A stretch of DNA of 64,000 nt from assembly GCA_045119035.1 (NCBI GenBank), contig JBGVCU010000036.1, positions 17,241-81,240 of the forward strand, given 5' to 3'. A program made the translations under genes and the position numbers. The notes below the pieces were generated by a model. The model made no database searches. It worked only from the letters and a program-made list of their open reading frames with translations, and was not told the DNA's origin. This document shows positions 33,373 to 42,539 of this stretch, one piece after another (position 1 is the stretch's first letter; each line of letters begins with the position of its first letter). Source of the stretch: CAYVQA01 sp045119035 (GTDB taxonomy: Bacteria; Bacillota_I; Bacilli_A; ML615J-28; CAG-313).

Positions 33373-33807
33373 ATGAAAATTAATATTAATATAAATAATG
33401 AAGAAAAAGAAATTGATAGTGAAGAACTTAAAAATTATTCTGATAAAAACATTTATGTTGTAAAAAATATAAATTCTAAAAAATACAAATCAAATATTAT
33501 AAAAGGTAAAATTACTGGAGCAATGCCATTAATTGTTACAGCAGTTTATTTATTAATTGGATTTGTATGGGGGATTTGGCATCCTACATGGTTATTATTT
33601 TTATTAATTCCACTTGTTCCAATTGCTTTATATGGTATTGGAGATAATAAGAAAAGTGCAAATGGTATTACTACATTTATTGTTATTATTTCTTATATTA
33701 TTTTAGGATTATTCGGTTATTGGCATCCAGGTTGGTTAATATTCTTTTTAATTCCGATTGTTGCAATATTTACTGGAAACGATGACGAAGATGATGATGA
33801 AAATTAA
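33373..33807 (+). CDS. Small membrane protein with repeated WHPxW hairpins
   Basis: A 144-residue protein with a basic/hydrophilic N-terminal 50 residues, four TM segments and an acidic tail (DDEDDDEN). The TM part is an internal duplication: GIWHPTWLLFLLIPLVPI and GYWHPGWLIFFLIPIVAI. Such WHPxWLxFLxIP segments occur in small Firmicutes membrane proteins of unknown role. It is the last gene of the yhbD unit; a terminator shared with plsY follows. Confidence 0.7.
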   Translation: MKINININNEEKEIDSEELKNYSDKNIYVVKNINSKKYKSNIIKGKITGAMPLIVTAVYLLIGFVWGIWHPTWLLFLLIPLVPIALYGIGDNKKSANGITTFIVIISYIILGLFGYWHPGWLIFFLIPIVAIFTGNDDEDDDEN

Positions 33808-33829
33808 AAAGACCCTTTTGGGTCTTTTA
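33806..33829. terminator. Bidirectional terminator before plsY
   Basis: The stem AAAAGACCC / GGGTCTTTT has a TTTT loop and lies between convergent genes. Confidence 0.88.
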
Positions 33830-34474
33830 TTTTTTATGATGTGAGTTATAAATATCAGTTACTTTTGTTTCTTGATGTTTTATAAGTCTAATGATGTTTT
33901 GTCTATGAGAATAAAATAAGAATGTAAAGGAAATAATCGCTAAAATTAGATACATTAAACTATCTAAATTATAGTTAATACATATTTGAATTATTGCGCC
34001 TATTAAAACAGCAGTTACACTTACTAATGATGAAATTGACACTATTTTTGTTATAAGAATTGTTACTATAAAAGCAATTAATGCAAAGAAAGAATAGAAC
34101 GGATTAAAGGCAATAACAACACCTGCTGTACAAGATACACCTTTTCCACCTTTGAAGTTACAGTATATTGGAAACATGTGTCCTATGATTGCTGTAAGTC
34201 CATAGATAAGAGGATGAAATACTTGATCTTTAATATTAAATAGATTATGTTGTACAATAATAACGATTAATGCGGCTTTTAAAGTATCTAAAATCATTAC
34301 TAAAATACCCCATCTTAACCCTAATACTCTAAAGGTATTTGTTGCTCCTAAGTTTTTACTTCCATGTTCTCTTAAGTCTAACTTTTTAACAAGTTTTCCA
34401 GTAATTAAAGCGAACGGAATTGACCCTAAAAGGTAGGAAATAATCAATAATAAAATTGATAGATAAATGTTCAT
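33827..34474 (-). CDS. plsY: Acyl-phosphate:glycerol-3-phosphate acyltransferase PlsY
   Basis: It makes lysophosphatidate in the PlsX/PlsY route of membrane lipid synthesis. The 215-residue protein has five or more TM helices with the three conserved motifs: LLGSIPFALITGKL, HGSKNLGATNTFRVLG and KGGKGVSCTAGV. It is divergent from parE, the same context as yneS/parE in B. subtilis. Confidence 0.95.
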   Translation of the reverse strand: MNIYLSILLLIISYLLGSIPFALITGKLVKKLDLREHGSKNLGATNTFRVLGLRWGILVMILDTLKAALIVIIVQHNLFNIKDQVFHPLIYGLTAIIGHMFPIYCNFKGGKGVSCTAGVVIAFNPFYSFFALIAFIVTILITKIVSISSLVSVTAVLIGAIIQICINYNLDSLMYLILAIISFTFLFYSHRQNIIRLIKHQETKVTDIYNSHHKK

Positions 34475-34498
34475 ATTAATCTCTCCTTTAGCAGTATA

Positions 34499-34526
34499 AT
34501 TATACCAAAAATAGCGATTTTTTCAA
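34499..34526 (-). promoter_or_regulatory. SigA-type promoter for plsY
   Basis: On the minus strand TTGAAA (34526-34521) and TATAAT (34504-34499) are 16 bp apart; the RBS ggagag lies before the ATG. Confidence 0.65.
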
Positions 34527-34608
34527 TTAAAATGCGTAAAATAATGCATTTTTTATTCAATCTTGAAAAAAATGTCGATATTTTTTGTATAAAATAAAAA
34601 TGCATTTT

Positions 34609-34637
34609 TTGCGTTTTTTTAAAATTTATGATATAAT
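34609..34637 (+). promoter_or_regulatory. Promoter for parE-parC
   Basis: TTGCGT (34609-34614) and TATAAT (34632-34637) are 17 bp apart, followed by the RBS aaggagg. Upstream, ATGCATTTTTT occurs twice (near 34544 and 34600) in the plsY/parE spacer, each beside a GCG, possibly a supercoiling- or regulator-sensitive element. Confidence 0.55.
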
Positions 34638-34681
34638 AAATTTAGTGTTTTAAAAATTTGTTATTAAGGAGGTAAAAATCT

Positions 34682-36637
34682 ATGGCAGAAACTAAGAAAC
34701 AAGTCTATGATGAGAGTAGTATTCAGATACTTGATGGGTTAGAAGCGGTACGTAGAAGACCAGGGATGTACATTGGTTCAACCGATACTCGTGGGTTACA
34801 TCATTTAGTATGGGAAATCGTTGATAATGCTATTGATGAAGCTTTAGGTGGTTATGCAAAAAATATTGTTGTTAAGATTATGCCTGATAATTCCGTAGAA
34901 GTAATTGATGATGGTCGTGGTATTCCAACAGGTAAACATAAGTCTGGTGCTCCAACTCCAGAGGTTATCTTTAATACTTTACATGCCGGTGGTAAGTTTG
35001 ACTCAAGCGGTGGGTATAAAGTTTCTGGGGGATTGCATGGTGTAGGTTCAAGTGTAGTTAATGCTTTAAGTGAATGGTTAGAAGTTACTATTCATCGTGA
35101 TGGTAAAATTTATAATCAAAAATTCCTTCGTGGTGGTAAAGAAATTGGTAAACCTCGTTTCATCGGTAATACTCGTAGAACTGGTACTACAATTCATTTT
35201 AAACCAGATGGAAAAATTTTCTCAAGCACTATATTTGATTATAAGACTGTAGCAAATAGATTAAAAGAATCAGCCTTCATAATTAAAGGTTTAAAAATAG
35301 AATTACATGATTTAAGAGGAACAACTCCTAAAACAGAATCGTTCTATTTTGAAAATGGTATTCAAGAGTTTGTTAATACATTAACAACTGGTAAATCAGC
35401 TATTCATGAACCAACTTTCTTTAAAGGTGAAGTAAGTGGTATTTATATTGAATGTTCAATTCAATATTGTGAAAAATTTTATGGTGAAAATGTTTTATCA
35501 TTTGTTAATAATATTCGTACACGTGATGGTGGTACTCACGAAGTAGGATTTAGAGGTGGTATTACTAGAGCGGTAAACGAACATGCTAGAATGATTGGAT
35601 CTTTAAAAGAAAAAGACATAAATCTTGAAGGTACAGATATTCGTGAAGGTTTAACAGCGGTTATTTCAATTCGTGTTCCAGAACAAATTTTACAATTTGA
35701 AGGACAAACAAAAAATAAACTAGGTACACCTGAGGCTAGATTTGCTGTTGAAACAGTAGTATCTGAGCAAATGAAATTCTTCCTTGCTGAAAAAGGTGAA
35801 ATTGCTAACGTTATTATTAATAATGCTATTAGAGCTTCTAAAGCTCGTGAAGCAGCTAGAAAAGCTAGAGATGAAGTTCGTTTAATTAAACAAGTTAAAC
35901 AAAAACCTACTATGCTTCTAGGTAAGCTTACACCTTGTCAACAAAAGAATCCAGAACTCAATGAGTTATTCTTAGTCGAAGGGGATTCAGCAGGTGGTTC
36001 TGCAAAACAAGGACGTGATAGAACATTCCAAGCTATCCTTCCTTTAAGAGGTAAAGTTGTTAATACCGAAAAAGCTAAGATTGATGAAATTTTAAAGAAT
36101 GAAGAAATAATGACTATTATTAATGCAATTGGTGCAGGATTCGGAAGTGACTTTGATGTTACTAAATCTAATTATGCGAGAATCATTATCATGACCGATG
36201 CCGATACCGATGGAGCTCATATCCAAACATTATTACTTACTTTCTTCTTTAGATACATGACAGAACTTGTAGAAGCTGGAAAAATTTATATTGCGACTCC
36301 ACCATTATATAAAGTTACTGTTAAAAATCAAATTGAATATGCATGGAGTGATGAAGAACTTCGTGAAAAAATTGGAAACCAACGTAATGTTCAAATTCAA
36401 CGTTATAAAGGTTTAGGTGAAATGAATGCCGAACAACTTTGGGAAACTACAATGGATCCAGCTCGCCGTACTTTAATTCGCGTTAAAATTGGTGAATATG
36501 GTGATGCTGATTCAAGAGTTTCTGTATTAATGGGAGACGATGTTGAGCCTCGTCGTGAATGGATTGATTCAAATGTTGTATTTGATTACGATGACAATTT
36601 TATTTTAGAAGATATGGAGGCGAAAGAAAATGAGTAA
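34682..36637 (+). CDS. parE: DNA topoisomerase IV subunit B
   Basis: The ATPase subunit of topoisomerase IV, which unlinks daughter chromosomes. The GHKL fold shows EIVDNAIDEALGG, DDGRGIPTG and SGGLHGVGSSVVNALSEWLEV. The TOPRIM domain begins ELFLVEGDSAGGSAKQGRDR and DADTDGAHI. It has 651 residues. I call it ParE and not GyrB because of its position next to plsY and before parC, plus ParE-like details (YDESSIQILDGLEAVRRRPGMY). A 8-bp overlap couples it to parC. Confidence 0.92.
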   Translation: MAETKKQVYDESSIQILDGLEAVRRRPGMYIGSTDTRGLHHLVWEIVDNAIDEALGGYAKNIVVKIMPDNSVEVIDDGRGIPTGKHKSGAPTPEVIFNTLHAGGKFDSSGGYKVSGGLHGVGSSVVNALSEWLEVTIHRDGKIYNQKFLRGGKEIGKPRFIGNTRRTGTTIHFKPDGKIFSSTIFDYKTVANRLKESAFIIKGLKIELHDLRGTTPKTESFYFENGIQEFVNTLTTGKSAIHEPTFFKGEVSGIYIECSIQYCEKFYGENVLSFVNNIRTRDGGTHEVGFRGGITRAVNEHARMIGSLKEKDINLEGTDIREGLTAVISIRVPEQILQFEGQTKNKLGTPEARFAVETVVSEQMKFFLAEKGEIANVIINNAIRASKAREAARKARDEVRLIKQVKQKPTMLLGKLTPCQQKNPELNELFLVEGDSAGGSAKQGRDRTFQAILPLRGKVVNTEKAKIDEILKNEEIMTIINAIGAGFGSDFDVTKSNYARIIIMTDADTDGAHIQTLLLTFFFRYMTELVEAGKIYIATPPLYKVTVKNQIEYAWSDEELREKIGNQRNVQIQRYKGLGEMNAEQLWETTMDPARRTLIRVKIGEYGDADSRVSVLMGDDVEPRREWIDSNVVFDYDDNFILEDMEAKENE

Positions 36638-39113
36638 AAAAATATCTGAACGTATTGCATCTTTCGCAACCGAAACTTTACTTGAAGAATATTTAGAAGA
36701 TATAATGGGAGATCGTTTTGGTAGATATTCAAAATATATTATCCAAGAACGTGCCTTACCAGATGTTAGAGATGGATTAAAACCAGTACAACGTCGTATT
36801 TTATATGCTATGTGGAAATTAGGGATGTTTTCTAATAAACCATATAAAAAGTCTGCCCGTATTGTAGGGGATGTAATTGGTAAATATCATCCACATGGTG
36901 ATACTGCTGTATACGAAGCAATGGTTAGAATGAGTCAAGAATGGAAAATTCGTTTACCACTTATTGATATGCATGGTAATAAGGGAAGTATCGATGGCGA
37001 TTCTGCTGCTGCAATGCGTTATACAGAATCTAGACTTTCTAAATATGCCGAATTTTTACTTGAAGATTTAAATAAGCACACAGTTGGTTTTGTTCCAAAC
37101 TTTGATGATGAAGAATTAGAACCAATTGTACTTCCTGCAAAATTCCCTAACCTTTTAGTTAATGGGTCATCAGGAATTTCCGCCGGTTATGCAACAGAAA
37201 TACCTCCGCATAATCCAGGAGAAGTATTAGATGCATGTGTTTATTTAATTGATCATCCTGAAGCTACTGTTGATGAAATAATGCAAATTGTAAAAGGTCC
37301 AGATTTTCCAACTGGAGCTATTGTACATGGCATTAAAGAAATTAAAGAAGCATATACTACTGGTAGAGGGAAGATTATTGTTAAAGCGAAAGCTGAAATT
37401 GAATCTAACAAATCTGAACATAAAATCATTATAACAGAAATTCCATATGATGTAAATAAAGCTATGATGATCAAAAAAATGAATGATCAACTTATTGCAA
37501 AAAACATTGATGGTGTTAAAATGATTCGAGATGAGTCAGATAGAGAAGGTTTAAGAATTGTAGTTGATGTTCGTAAAGATGTAAATCCGGAAACAATTTT
37601 ATCTTTCTTATATAAAACAACAGAACTTCAATCAAATTATAATTTTAATATGGTTGCTATTTCTAAAGGTAGACCATTACACATGGGAATCATTGAAATT
37701 TTAAAAGATTATATCGAACATCAAAAAGATGTTTTAACTAATAGATCACGCTTTGAACTTGAAAAAGCTAAAAAACGTGCTCATATTGTAGATGGTTTAA
37801 TTGGAATGGTTTCTATTTTAGATGCTGTAATTGCAACAATTAAAAATTCTAAAAATAAAACTGATGCAAAAGAAAATTTAGTTAATATTTATGGTTTCAC
37901 AGAAGTTCAAGCAGAAGCAATTGTTATGTTACACTTATATCGTTTAACAAACACTGATATCTTTGAACTAAAAAAAGAACAAAAAGAATTACAACAAGAA
38001 ATTAAGTCTTTAGAAAAAATCTTACAAAGTGAAGCTTTACTTCTTAATACTATTAAAGCTGATTTCATTAGAACTAAAGAAGTTTTAGATACTCCACGTA
38101 TTACTCAAATCGAAGATGAATTTGAAGAAGTTGTAATTGAAAAAGTTGACTTAATTGCAAAAGAAGATGTTGTATTAATGATTACTCATGATGGATATTT
38201 AAAACGTCTTACTAAGAAAGCTTATGCGGCTCAAAATGAACCTACTAAGTTAAAAGAAGGTGACGTTATTACTGATATCTATAATGTAAATACAACAGAT
38301 ACTTTACTTCAATTTACTGATCAAGGTAACTACATTTATTTACCAATTTATAAGATTCCTGAAGTTAAACATAAAGATTTAGGATATCATGTAAGTACTT
38401 TAATTGGTATGGAAGCAAACGAAAGAGTTATCTTTAGTACTGTTGTAAATAATTTTAATGATGATAAATATGTTTTAATTGCAACAAAACAAGGTTTAAT
38501 TAAACGTATTGCATTAAAGAATTTAGTTGTTAATAGATTTAGTAAAGCGCTAAAAGCTACTAAATTACGTGATGGCGATATTGTTGTAAGTGCTGATATT
38601 TGTACTGGTTCAGATAAAGAAGTTGTTATTGCGACTAAAGATGGATTTATGAATCGTTATAATTGTAATGAAATCAGTATTATTGAACCTGCTTCATTTG
38701 GTGTAAAAGCAATTGAACTTAAAGGACGTCCAAATGATTATGTTGTTGGTGCTAAATATATTGATGAAAAAGATATTATTTTATTACTAACTCATCGTGG
38801 TAATATTAAGAGATTTAAACCTGAAGAAATTAATAAAGGTAAAAAGAACCATGTTGGTAAGATGTACTTAAAGATTGTAAAATCAAATATGCATGAAGGA
38901 AAGCATTTAGAAGTAATTCATTATAAGAATGCTGGAAGTGAATTAGAAAGTTATATTTTCTGTTCAAAAGGATATGTGGATATTGATTATACTATTTTAA
39001 GAACTGCTATTGCTGACAATGGTAAAAAGATGGTTAAAGAAGATTTAGGACAACCTAATGAAATTGTAATTTGCCATAATGATTTAGATTTAGATCCTAG
39101 TTCAAATTCATAG
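36630..39113 (+). CDS. parC: DNA topoisomerase IV subunit A
   Basis: The cleavage subunit of topoisomerase IV. The winged-helix and quinolone region is GKYHPHGDTAVYEAMVRM, with Thr92 at the position of E. coli ParC Ser80 and Glu96 at Glu84. GNKGSIDGDSAAAMRYTESRL holds the catalytic Tyr (RYTE). C-terminal beta-pinwheel blades are irregular (YLKRL, LIKRI, GFMNRY, NIKRF), and the GyrA box is not conserved, which supports ParC. It has 827 residues. Confidence 0.92.
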   Translation: MSKKISERIASFATETLLEEYLEDIMGDRFGRYSKYIIQERALPDVRDGLKPVQRRILYAMWKLGMFSNKPYKKSARIVGDVIGKYHPHGDTAVYEAMVRMSQEWKIRLPLIDMHGNKGSIDGDSAAAMRYTESRLSKYAEFLLEDLNKHTVGFVPNFDDEELEPIVLPAKFPNLLVNGSSGISAGYATEIPPHNPGEVLDACVYLIDHPEATVDEIMQIVKGPDFPTGAIVHGIKEIKEAYTTGRGKIIVKAKAEIESNKSEHKIIITEIPYDVNKAMMIKKMNDQLIAKNIDGVKMIRDESDREGLRIVVDVRKDVNPETILSFLYKTTELQSNYNFNMVAISKGRPLHMGIIEILKDYIEHQKDVLTNRSRFELEKAKKRAHIVDGLIGMVSILDAVIATIKNSKNKTDAKENLVNIYGFTEVQAEAIVMLHLYRLTNTDIFELKKEQKELQQEIKSLEKILQSEALLLNTIKADFIRTKEVLDTPRITQIEDEFEEVVIEKVDLIAKEDVVLMITHDGYLKRLTKKAYAAQNEPTKLKEGDVITDIYNVNTTDTLLQFTDQGNYIYLPIYKIPEVKHKDLGYHVSTLIGMEANERVIFSTVVNNFNDDKYVLIATKQGLIKRIALKNLVVNRFSKALKATKLRDGDIVVSADICTGSDKEVVIATKDGFMNRYNCNEISIIEPASFGVKAIELKGRPNDYVVGAKYIDEKDIILLLTHRGNIKRFKPEEINKGKKNHVGKMYLKIVKSNMHEGKHLEVIHYKNAGSELESYIFCSKGYVDIDYTILRTAIADNGKKMVKEDLGQPNEIVICHNDLDLDPSSNS

Positions 39114-39121
39114 TTTTTTAG

Positions 39122-39150
39122 TTGAAAAAAATTCGACAGTATGTTATAAT
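39122..39150 (+). promoter_or_regulatory. SigA-type promoter for cmk-rpsA
   Basis: TTGAAA (39122-39127) and TATAAT (39145-39150) are 17 bp apart. The RBS gaggtgagg precedes the ATG at 39173. Confidence 0.78.
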
Positions 39151-39172
39151 TTTTGCTGTTGAGGTGAGGCTT

Positions 39173-41224
39173 ATGTATAAGATAGCAATTGACGGTCCAG
39201 CTGGTGCCGGTAAAAGTACAATAGCTAAAAATTTAGCTAAAAAACTAAATATTGAATATATTGATACTGGCGCAATGTATCGTGCAATTACTTTAAAAGC
39301 AATGCGTCTGGGTATTAATATGGAAATTGATGAAGAATATAGTTTCTTAAAAGATACTACATTAGACTTTGTCAAAGGTCAAATTATTCTTGATGGAGAA
39401 GACGTTAGTGAAGCTATCAGAAGTGTAGAAATTACTACAAATGTTTCAACCCCATCAAAAATTGCCTGTGTAAGAGAAACACTAGTAGATTTACAAAGAA
39501 AAATTTGCGATTCAAAAAGTGTAATTATGGATGGAAGAGATATTGGTACTGTTGTATTACCAAATGCAGATCTTAAAATCTATTTAGACGCATCTGTTGA
39601 ATGTCGTGCGAAACGTAGAATGCTAGAAAGAGCTGAATCAGGTATAAATATTTCTTTAGAAGAAACTAAAGAAGAAATTATCGTCAGAGACATTAAAGAT
39701 TCAACAAGAGCTATTAGCCCTTTGAAAAAAGCTGAAGATGCTGTTTTGATTGATTCTTCAAATATGTCTGTCGAAGAAGTCGTTAACACAATTATTAAAT
39801 TTATTAAAGAAAGGGGCTTATTAAGTATGAGCAATGTAAAATTTACTGAAGGTTTAGAAGTTACTGGAACTATCATCAACGTTAAGAAAGAGGCTGTTTA
39901 TGTCGATCTTGGAGACGACATTAGAGGTGCTATTTTTGTTAACGACATTGAAGGATATGTTGAAGGACAAAGATTAATTGATAAATATAACGAAGGAGGT
40001 TCTTTAACTGCATTAGTTAAACAAGTTGCTAAAGATAAAAACTCTGGTAGACCATTTATCATTTTATCTACAAAATTATACCAACAAAGAGAAAGAATGC
40101 CTGAATTTGTTGAATTAAAAGAATCTGATGAAATTATTGATGCAAAAGTTGTAGATGTTAATAAAGGTGGAGCTGATTTAGAATATCATGATTTTAGAAT
40201 CTTCTTACCTATGAAAAATAGTTCATTATCAGAAGATGCTTTAAGAGCATTACGCGGAGAAACTATTAAAGTAGTTATTTCTTCTGTTTATACTGATAAT
40301 TTAAAAGTTATCGCTTCTCAAGTTAATGCTGAAAGAAAAATCCGCCGTGCAGAAAAAGAAGCTGCTCTTGGTGCTTTAGCAAATGTAGATGTTGTAACTG
40401 GTACAGTTGAAAAAGTTTTAGATTTTGGTGCTATTATTAATTTAGGTGTAGTATCTGGATTATTACATCAAAATGAAATTGATCATAAACGTGTAAGAGT
40501 TGCAGATGTATTAAAAGTTGGAGATAGCGTTAATGTTAAAGTTTTAAGTGTTGATGGAGAAAAAATCTCTTTATCAATGAAAGCTTTAAAAGCTCATCCA
40601 TGGGATGTATTAAAAGAACAATATCATGTTGGTGATGTATTCGAAGGAACAGTTGAAAAAGTTATTCCTGCTGGATTAATCATCAAATTAACTGATGAAT
40701 ATAATGGATTAATGCCAAATGTTGAATATTCTTGGTTCACTAATAAACGTGTTAGTGATAACGTTCAAGAAGGAGATACTATTAATGTTAAAGTTGTAGC
40801 TATCAATGATGAAAAGAAACGTGTAAGTTTATCTCACCGTCAAACTTTAGAAAACACTTGGGCTAACATTAAATTACGTCGTGGAGAAACTATTACTGTA
40901 ACTATTTCTTCAAGTGAAGAAAAAGGTGCAAAAGTTCAATACGAAAACGTTGAAGGATTCTTACCTTTAAGCGAAGTATCTAATACTAAACGCATTTCTA
41001 AAATTGAAGAAGCTTACGAAATTGGTTCACAAGTAGATGTTAACGTTATGGAATGTGATCCATTAAGAGCAAAACTTGTTGTAAGTATTAAAAACTTAGA
41101 AAATGCTAAAGAAAGAAAAACTTTCGATGATTATAAAGCAAAAGAAGCAGATGAAACTCCAACATCGACTATTGGAGATTTATTAGGAAACGCATTTGCT
41201 GATTTCTTAAAAGGATCAAAATAA
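39173..41224 (+). CDS. cmk: Cytidylate kinase / ribosomal protein S1 fusion
   Basis: A 683-residue two-part protein. Residues 1-218 are CMP kinase (IDGPAGAGKSTIAK P-loop, DTGAMYRAITLKA, MDGRDIGTVVLP, RDIKDSTRAISPLKKA). From about 219 four S1 RNA-binding domains follow (for example GTVEKVLDFGAIINLGVVSGLLHQNE), as in RpsA/YpfD. In B. subtilis cmk and ypfD are separate neighbours. The ATG at 39173 is chosen for its RBS; the frame is open upstream to 39122, over the promoter. An in-frame ATG at 39827 (MSNVKFTEGLEVTG) has an aaagaaagggg RBS, so free S1 may also be made. Confidence 0.92.
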   Translation: MYKIAIDGPAGAGKSTIAKNLAKKLNIEYIDTGAMYRAITLKAMRLGINMEIDEEYSFLKDTTLDFVKGQIILDGEDVSEAIRSVEITTNVSTPSKIACVRETLVDLQRKICDSKSVIMDGRDIGTVVLPNADLKIYLDASVECRAKRRMLERAESGINISLEETKEEIIVRDIKDSTRAISPLKKAEDAVLIDSSNMSVEEVVNTIIKFIKERGLLSMSNVKFTEGLEVTGTIINVKKEAVYVDLGDDIRGAIFVNDIEGYVEGQRLIDKYNEGGSLTALVKQVAKDKNSGRPFIILSTKLYQQRERMPEFVELKESDEIIDAKVVDVNKGGADLEYHDFRIFLPMKNSSLSEDALRALRGETIKVVISSVYTDNLKVIASQVNAERKIRRAEKEAALGALANVDVVTGTVEKVLDFGAIINLGVVSGLLHQNEIDHKRVRVADVLKVGDSVNVKVLSVDGEKISLSMKALKAHPWDVLKEQYHVGDVFEGTVEKVIPAGLIIKLTDEYNGLMPNVEYSWFTNKRVSDNVQEGDTINVKVVAINDEKKRVSLSHRQTLENTWANIKLRRGETITVTISSSEEKGAKVQYENVEGFLPLSEVSNTKRISKIEEAYEIGSQVDVNVMECDPLRAKLVVSIKNLENAKERKTFDDYKAKEADETPTSTIGDLLGNAFADFLKGSK

Positions 41225-41228
41225 TAAT

Positions 41229-42539
41229 ATGACAAGAGGTATCGTTGCTATCGTTGGACGACCTAATGTCGGAAAATCTAGTCTATTCAATCGATTAGCA
41301 GGCGATAAACTAGCCATAACAGATGATTTAAGCGGTGTCACTAGAGACCGCTTATATTCAAAATGTGAGTGGTTAGATCAAAAATTCAATTTAATTGATA
41401 CTGGAGGGATTGAACTTTCTGATTTACCATTTATGGAAGAAATCAAAGCTCAAGCTCAACTTGCAATCGATGAAGCAGATGTAATAGTTTTCGTAGTCGA
41501 TGGACGTGTTGGTCTTACAACGGATGATCAAAATGTAATGAATATATTACATCGTTCTAATAAACCAGTAATTGTTGCAGCAAATAAAATTGATGATATT
41601 AAATTTATTGATAATGTTTATGATTTTTATAATTTAGGAGTAGAATATGTTTTCCCAGTATCTGCACTTCATGGAGCTGGTGTTGGGGATTTACTTGATA
41701 CAATAGTATCATTACTACCTAAAAAAAATCTAAAACAATATGAGGGTACGTTAGAATTTTGTTTAATTGGACAACCAAATGTTGGTAAAAGTTCATTAAC
41801 TAATGCTATTTTAGGAACTGAAAGGGTTATTGTTTCAGATATTCCTGGTACTACAAGAGATGCAATTGATACACCATTTACTCGTGATGGTGAAAATTAT
41901 GTTGTTATTGATACTGCTGGTATTAGAAAACAAGGTAAAATTTATGAAAATGCTGAAAAATATAGCGTGCTACGTGCAATTAAAGCAATTGAACGTTCTA
42001 GCGTTGTATTAATGGTTCTTGATGGAACAAAACCAATTGAAGAACACGATAAAAGAATTGCAGGATATGCAGCAGAACATAATAAAGCCGTTATTATTGT
42101 AGTTAATAAATGGGATGCTGTTGAAAAAGATGAAAAGTCTATGAACTTATTTATTAAGAATATCAGAAGCCATTTCTTATTCTTAAGTTATGCGCCTATT
42201 GTCTTTGTTTCTGCTTTAAAAAATGAAAGAATCCATACATTATTTGAACAAATTAAAATAGCTTATGAAAACTATAACAGACGTTTACAAACAAGTGTTG
42301 TTACTGATGTTATAATGGATGCTAACCTTTTAAATCCTGCACCTGAGGTTAAAGGTACAAGACTTAAGGTTTATTATACAACACAAGTTGCTTCTTGTCC
42401 GCCTACATTTGTTTTATTTGTTAATGAACCAAATGCTATGCATTTTTCATATGAACGTTATTTAGAAAATAAATTACGTGAAAACTTTATGTTAGAAGGA
42501 ACTCCCGTTAAACTAATTTTAAGAAAGAAAGAAGAATAA
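41229..42539 (+). CDS. der: GTPase Der (EngA)
   Basis: A double GTPase for large-subunit assembly, 436 residues. The first G domain has GRPNVGKSSLFNRL, DTGGI and NKID; the second has GQPNVGKSSLTNAI, DTAGI and NKWD. The C-terminal KH-like domain includes KGTRLKVYYTTQVASCPPTFVLFVN (key part YYTTQVASCPPTF). It follows the cmk-rpsA gene by 4 bp and overlaps gpsA by one base. Confidence 0.96.
   Translation: MTRGIVAIVGRPNVGKSSLFNRLAGDKLAITDDLSGVTRDRLYSKCEWLDQKFNLIDTGGIELSDLPFMEEIKAQAQLAIDEADVIVFVVDGRVGLTTDDQNVMNILHRSNKPVIVAANKIDDIKFIDNVYDFYNLGVEYVFPVSALHGAGVGDLLDTIVSLLPKKNLKQYEGTLEFCLIGQPNVGKSSLTNAILGTERVIVSDIPGTTRDAIDTPFTRDGENYVVIDTAGIRKQGKIYENAEKYSVLRAIKAIERSSVVLMVLDGTKPIEEHDKRIAGYAAEHNKAVIIVVNKWDAVEKDEKSMNLFIKNIRSHFLFLSYAPIVFVSALKNERIHTLFEQIKIAYENYNRRLQTSVVTDVIMDANLLNPAPEVKGTRLKVYYTTQVASCPPTFVLFVNEPNAMHFSYERYLENKLRENFMLEGTPVKLILRKKEE

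Noticed and set aside
34682..39113. GyrB/GyrA instead of ParE/ParC
   Set aside because: Gene order after plsY, the GNKGSIDGD segment and the degenerate C-terminal blades favour topoisomerase IV; a gyrase pair is expected near the origin.
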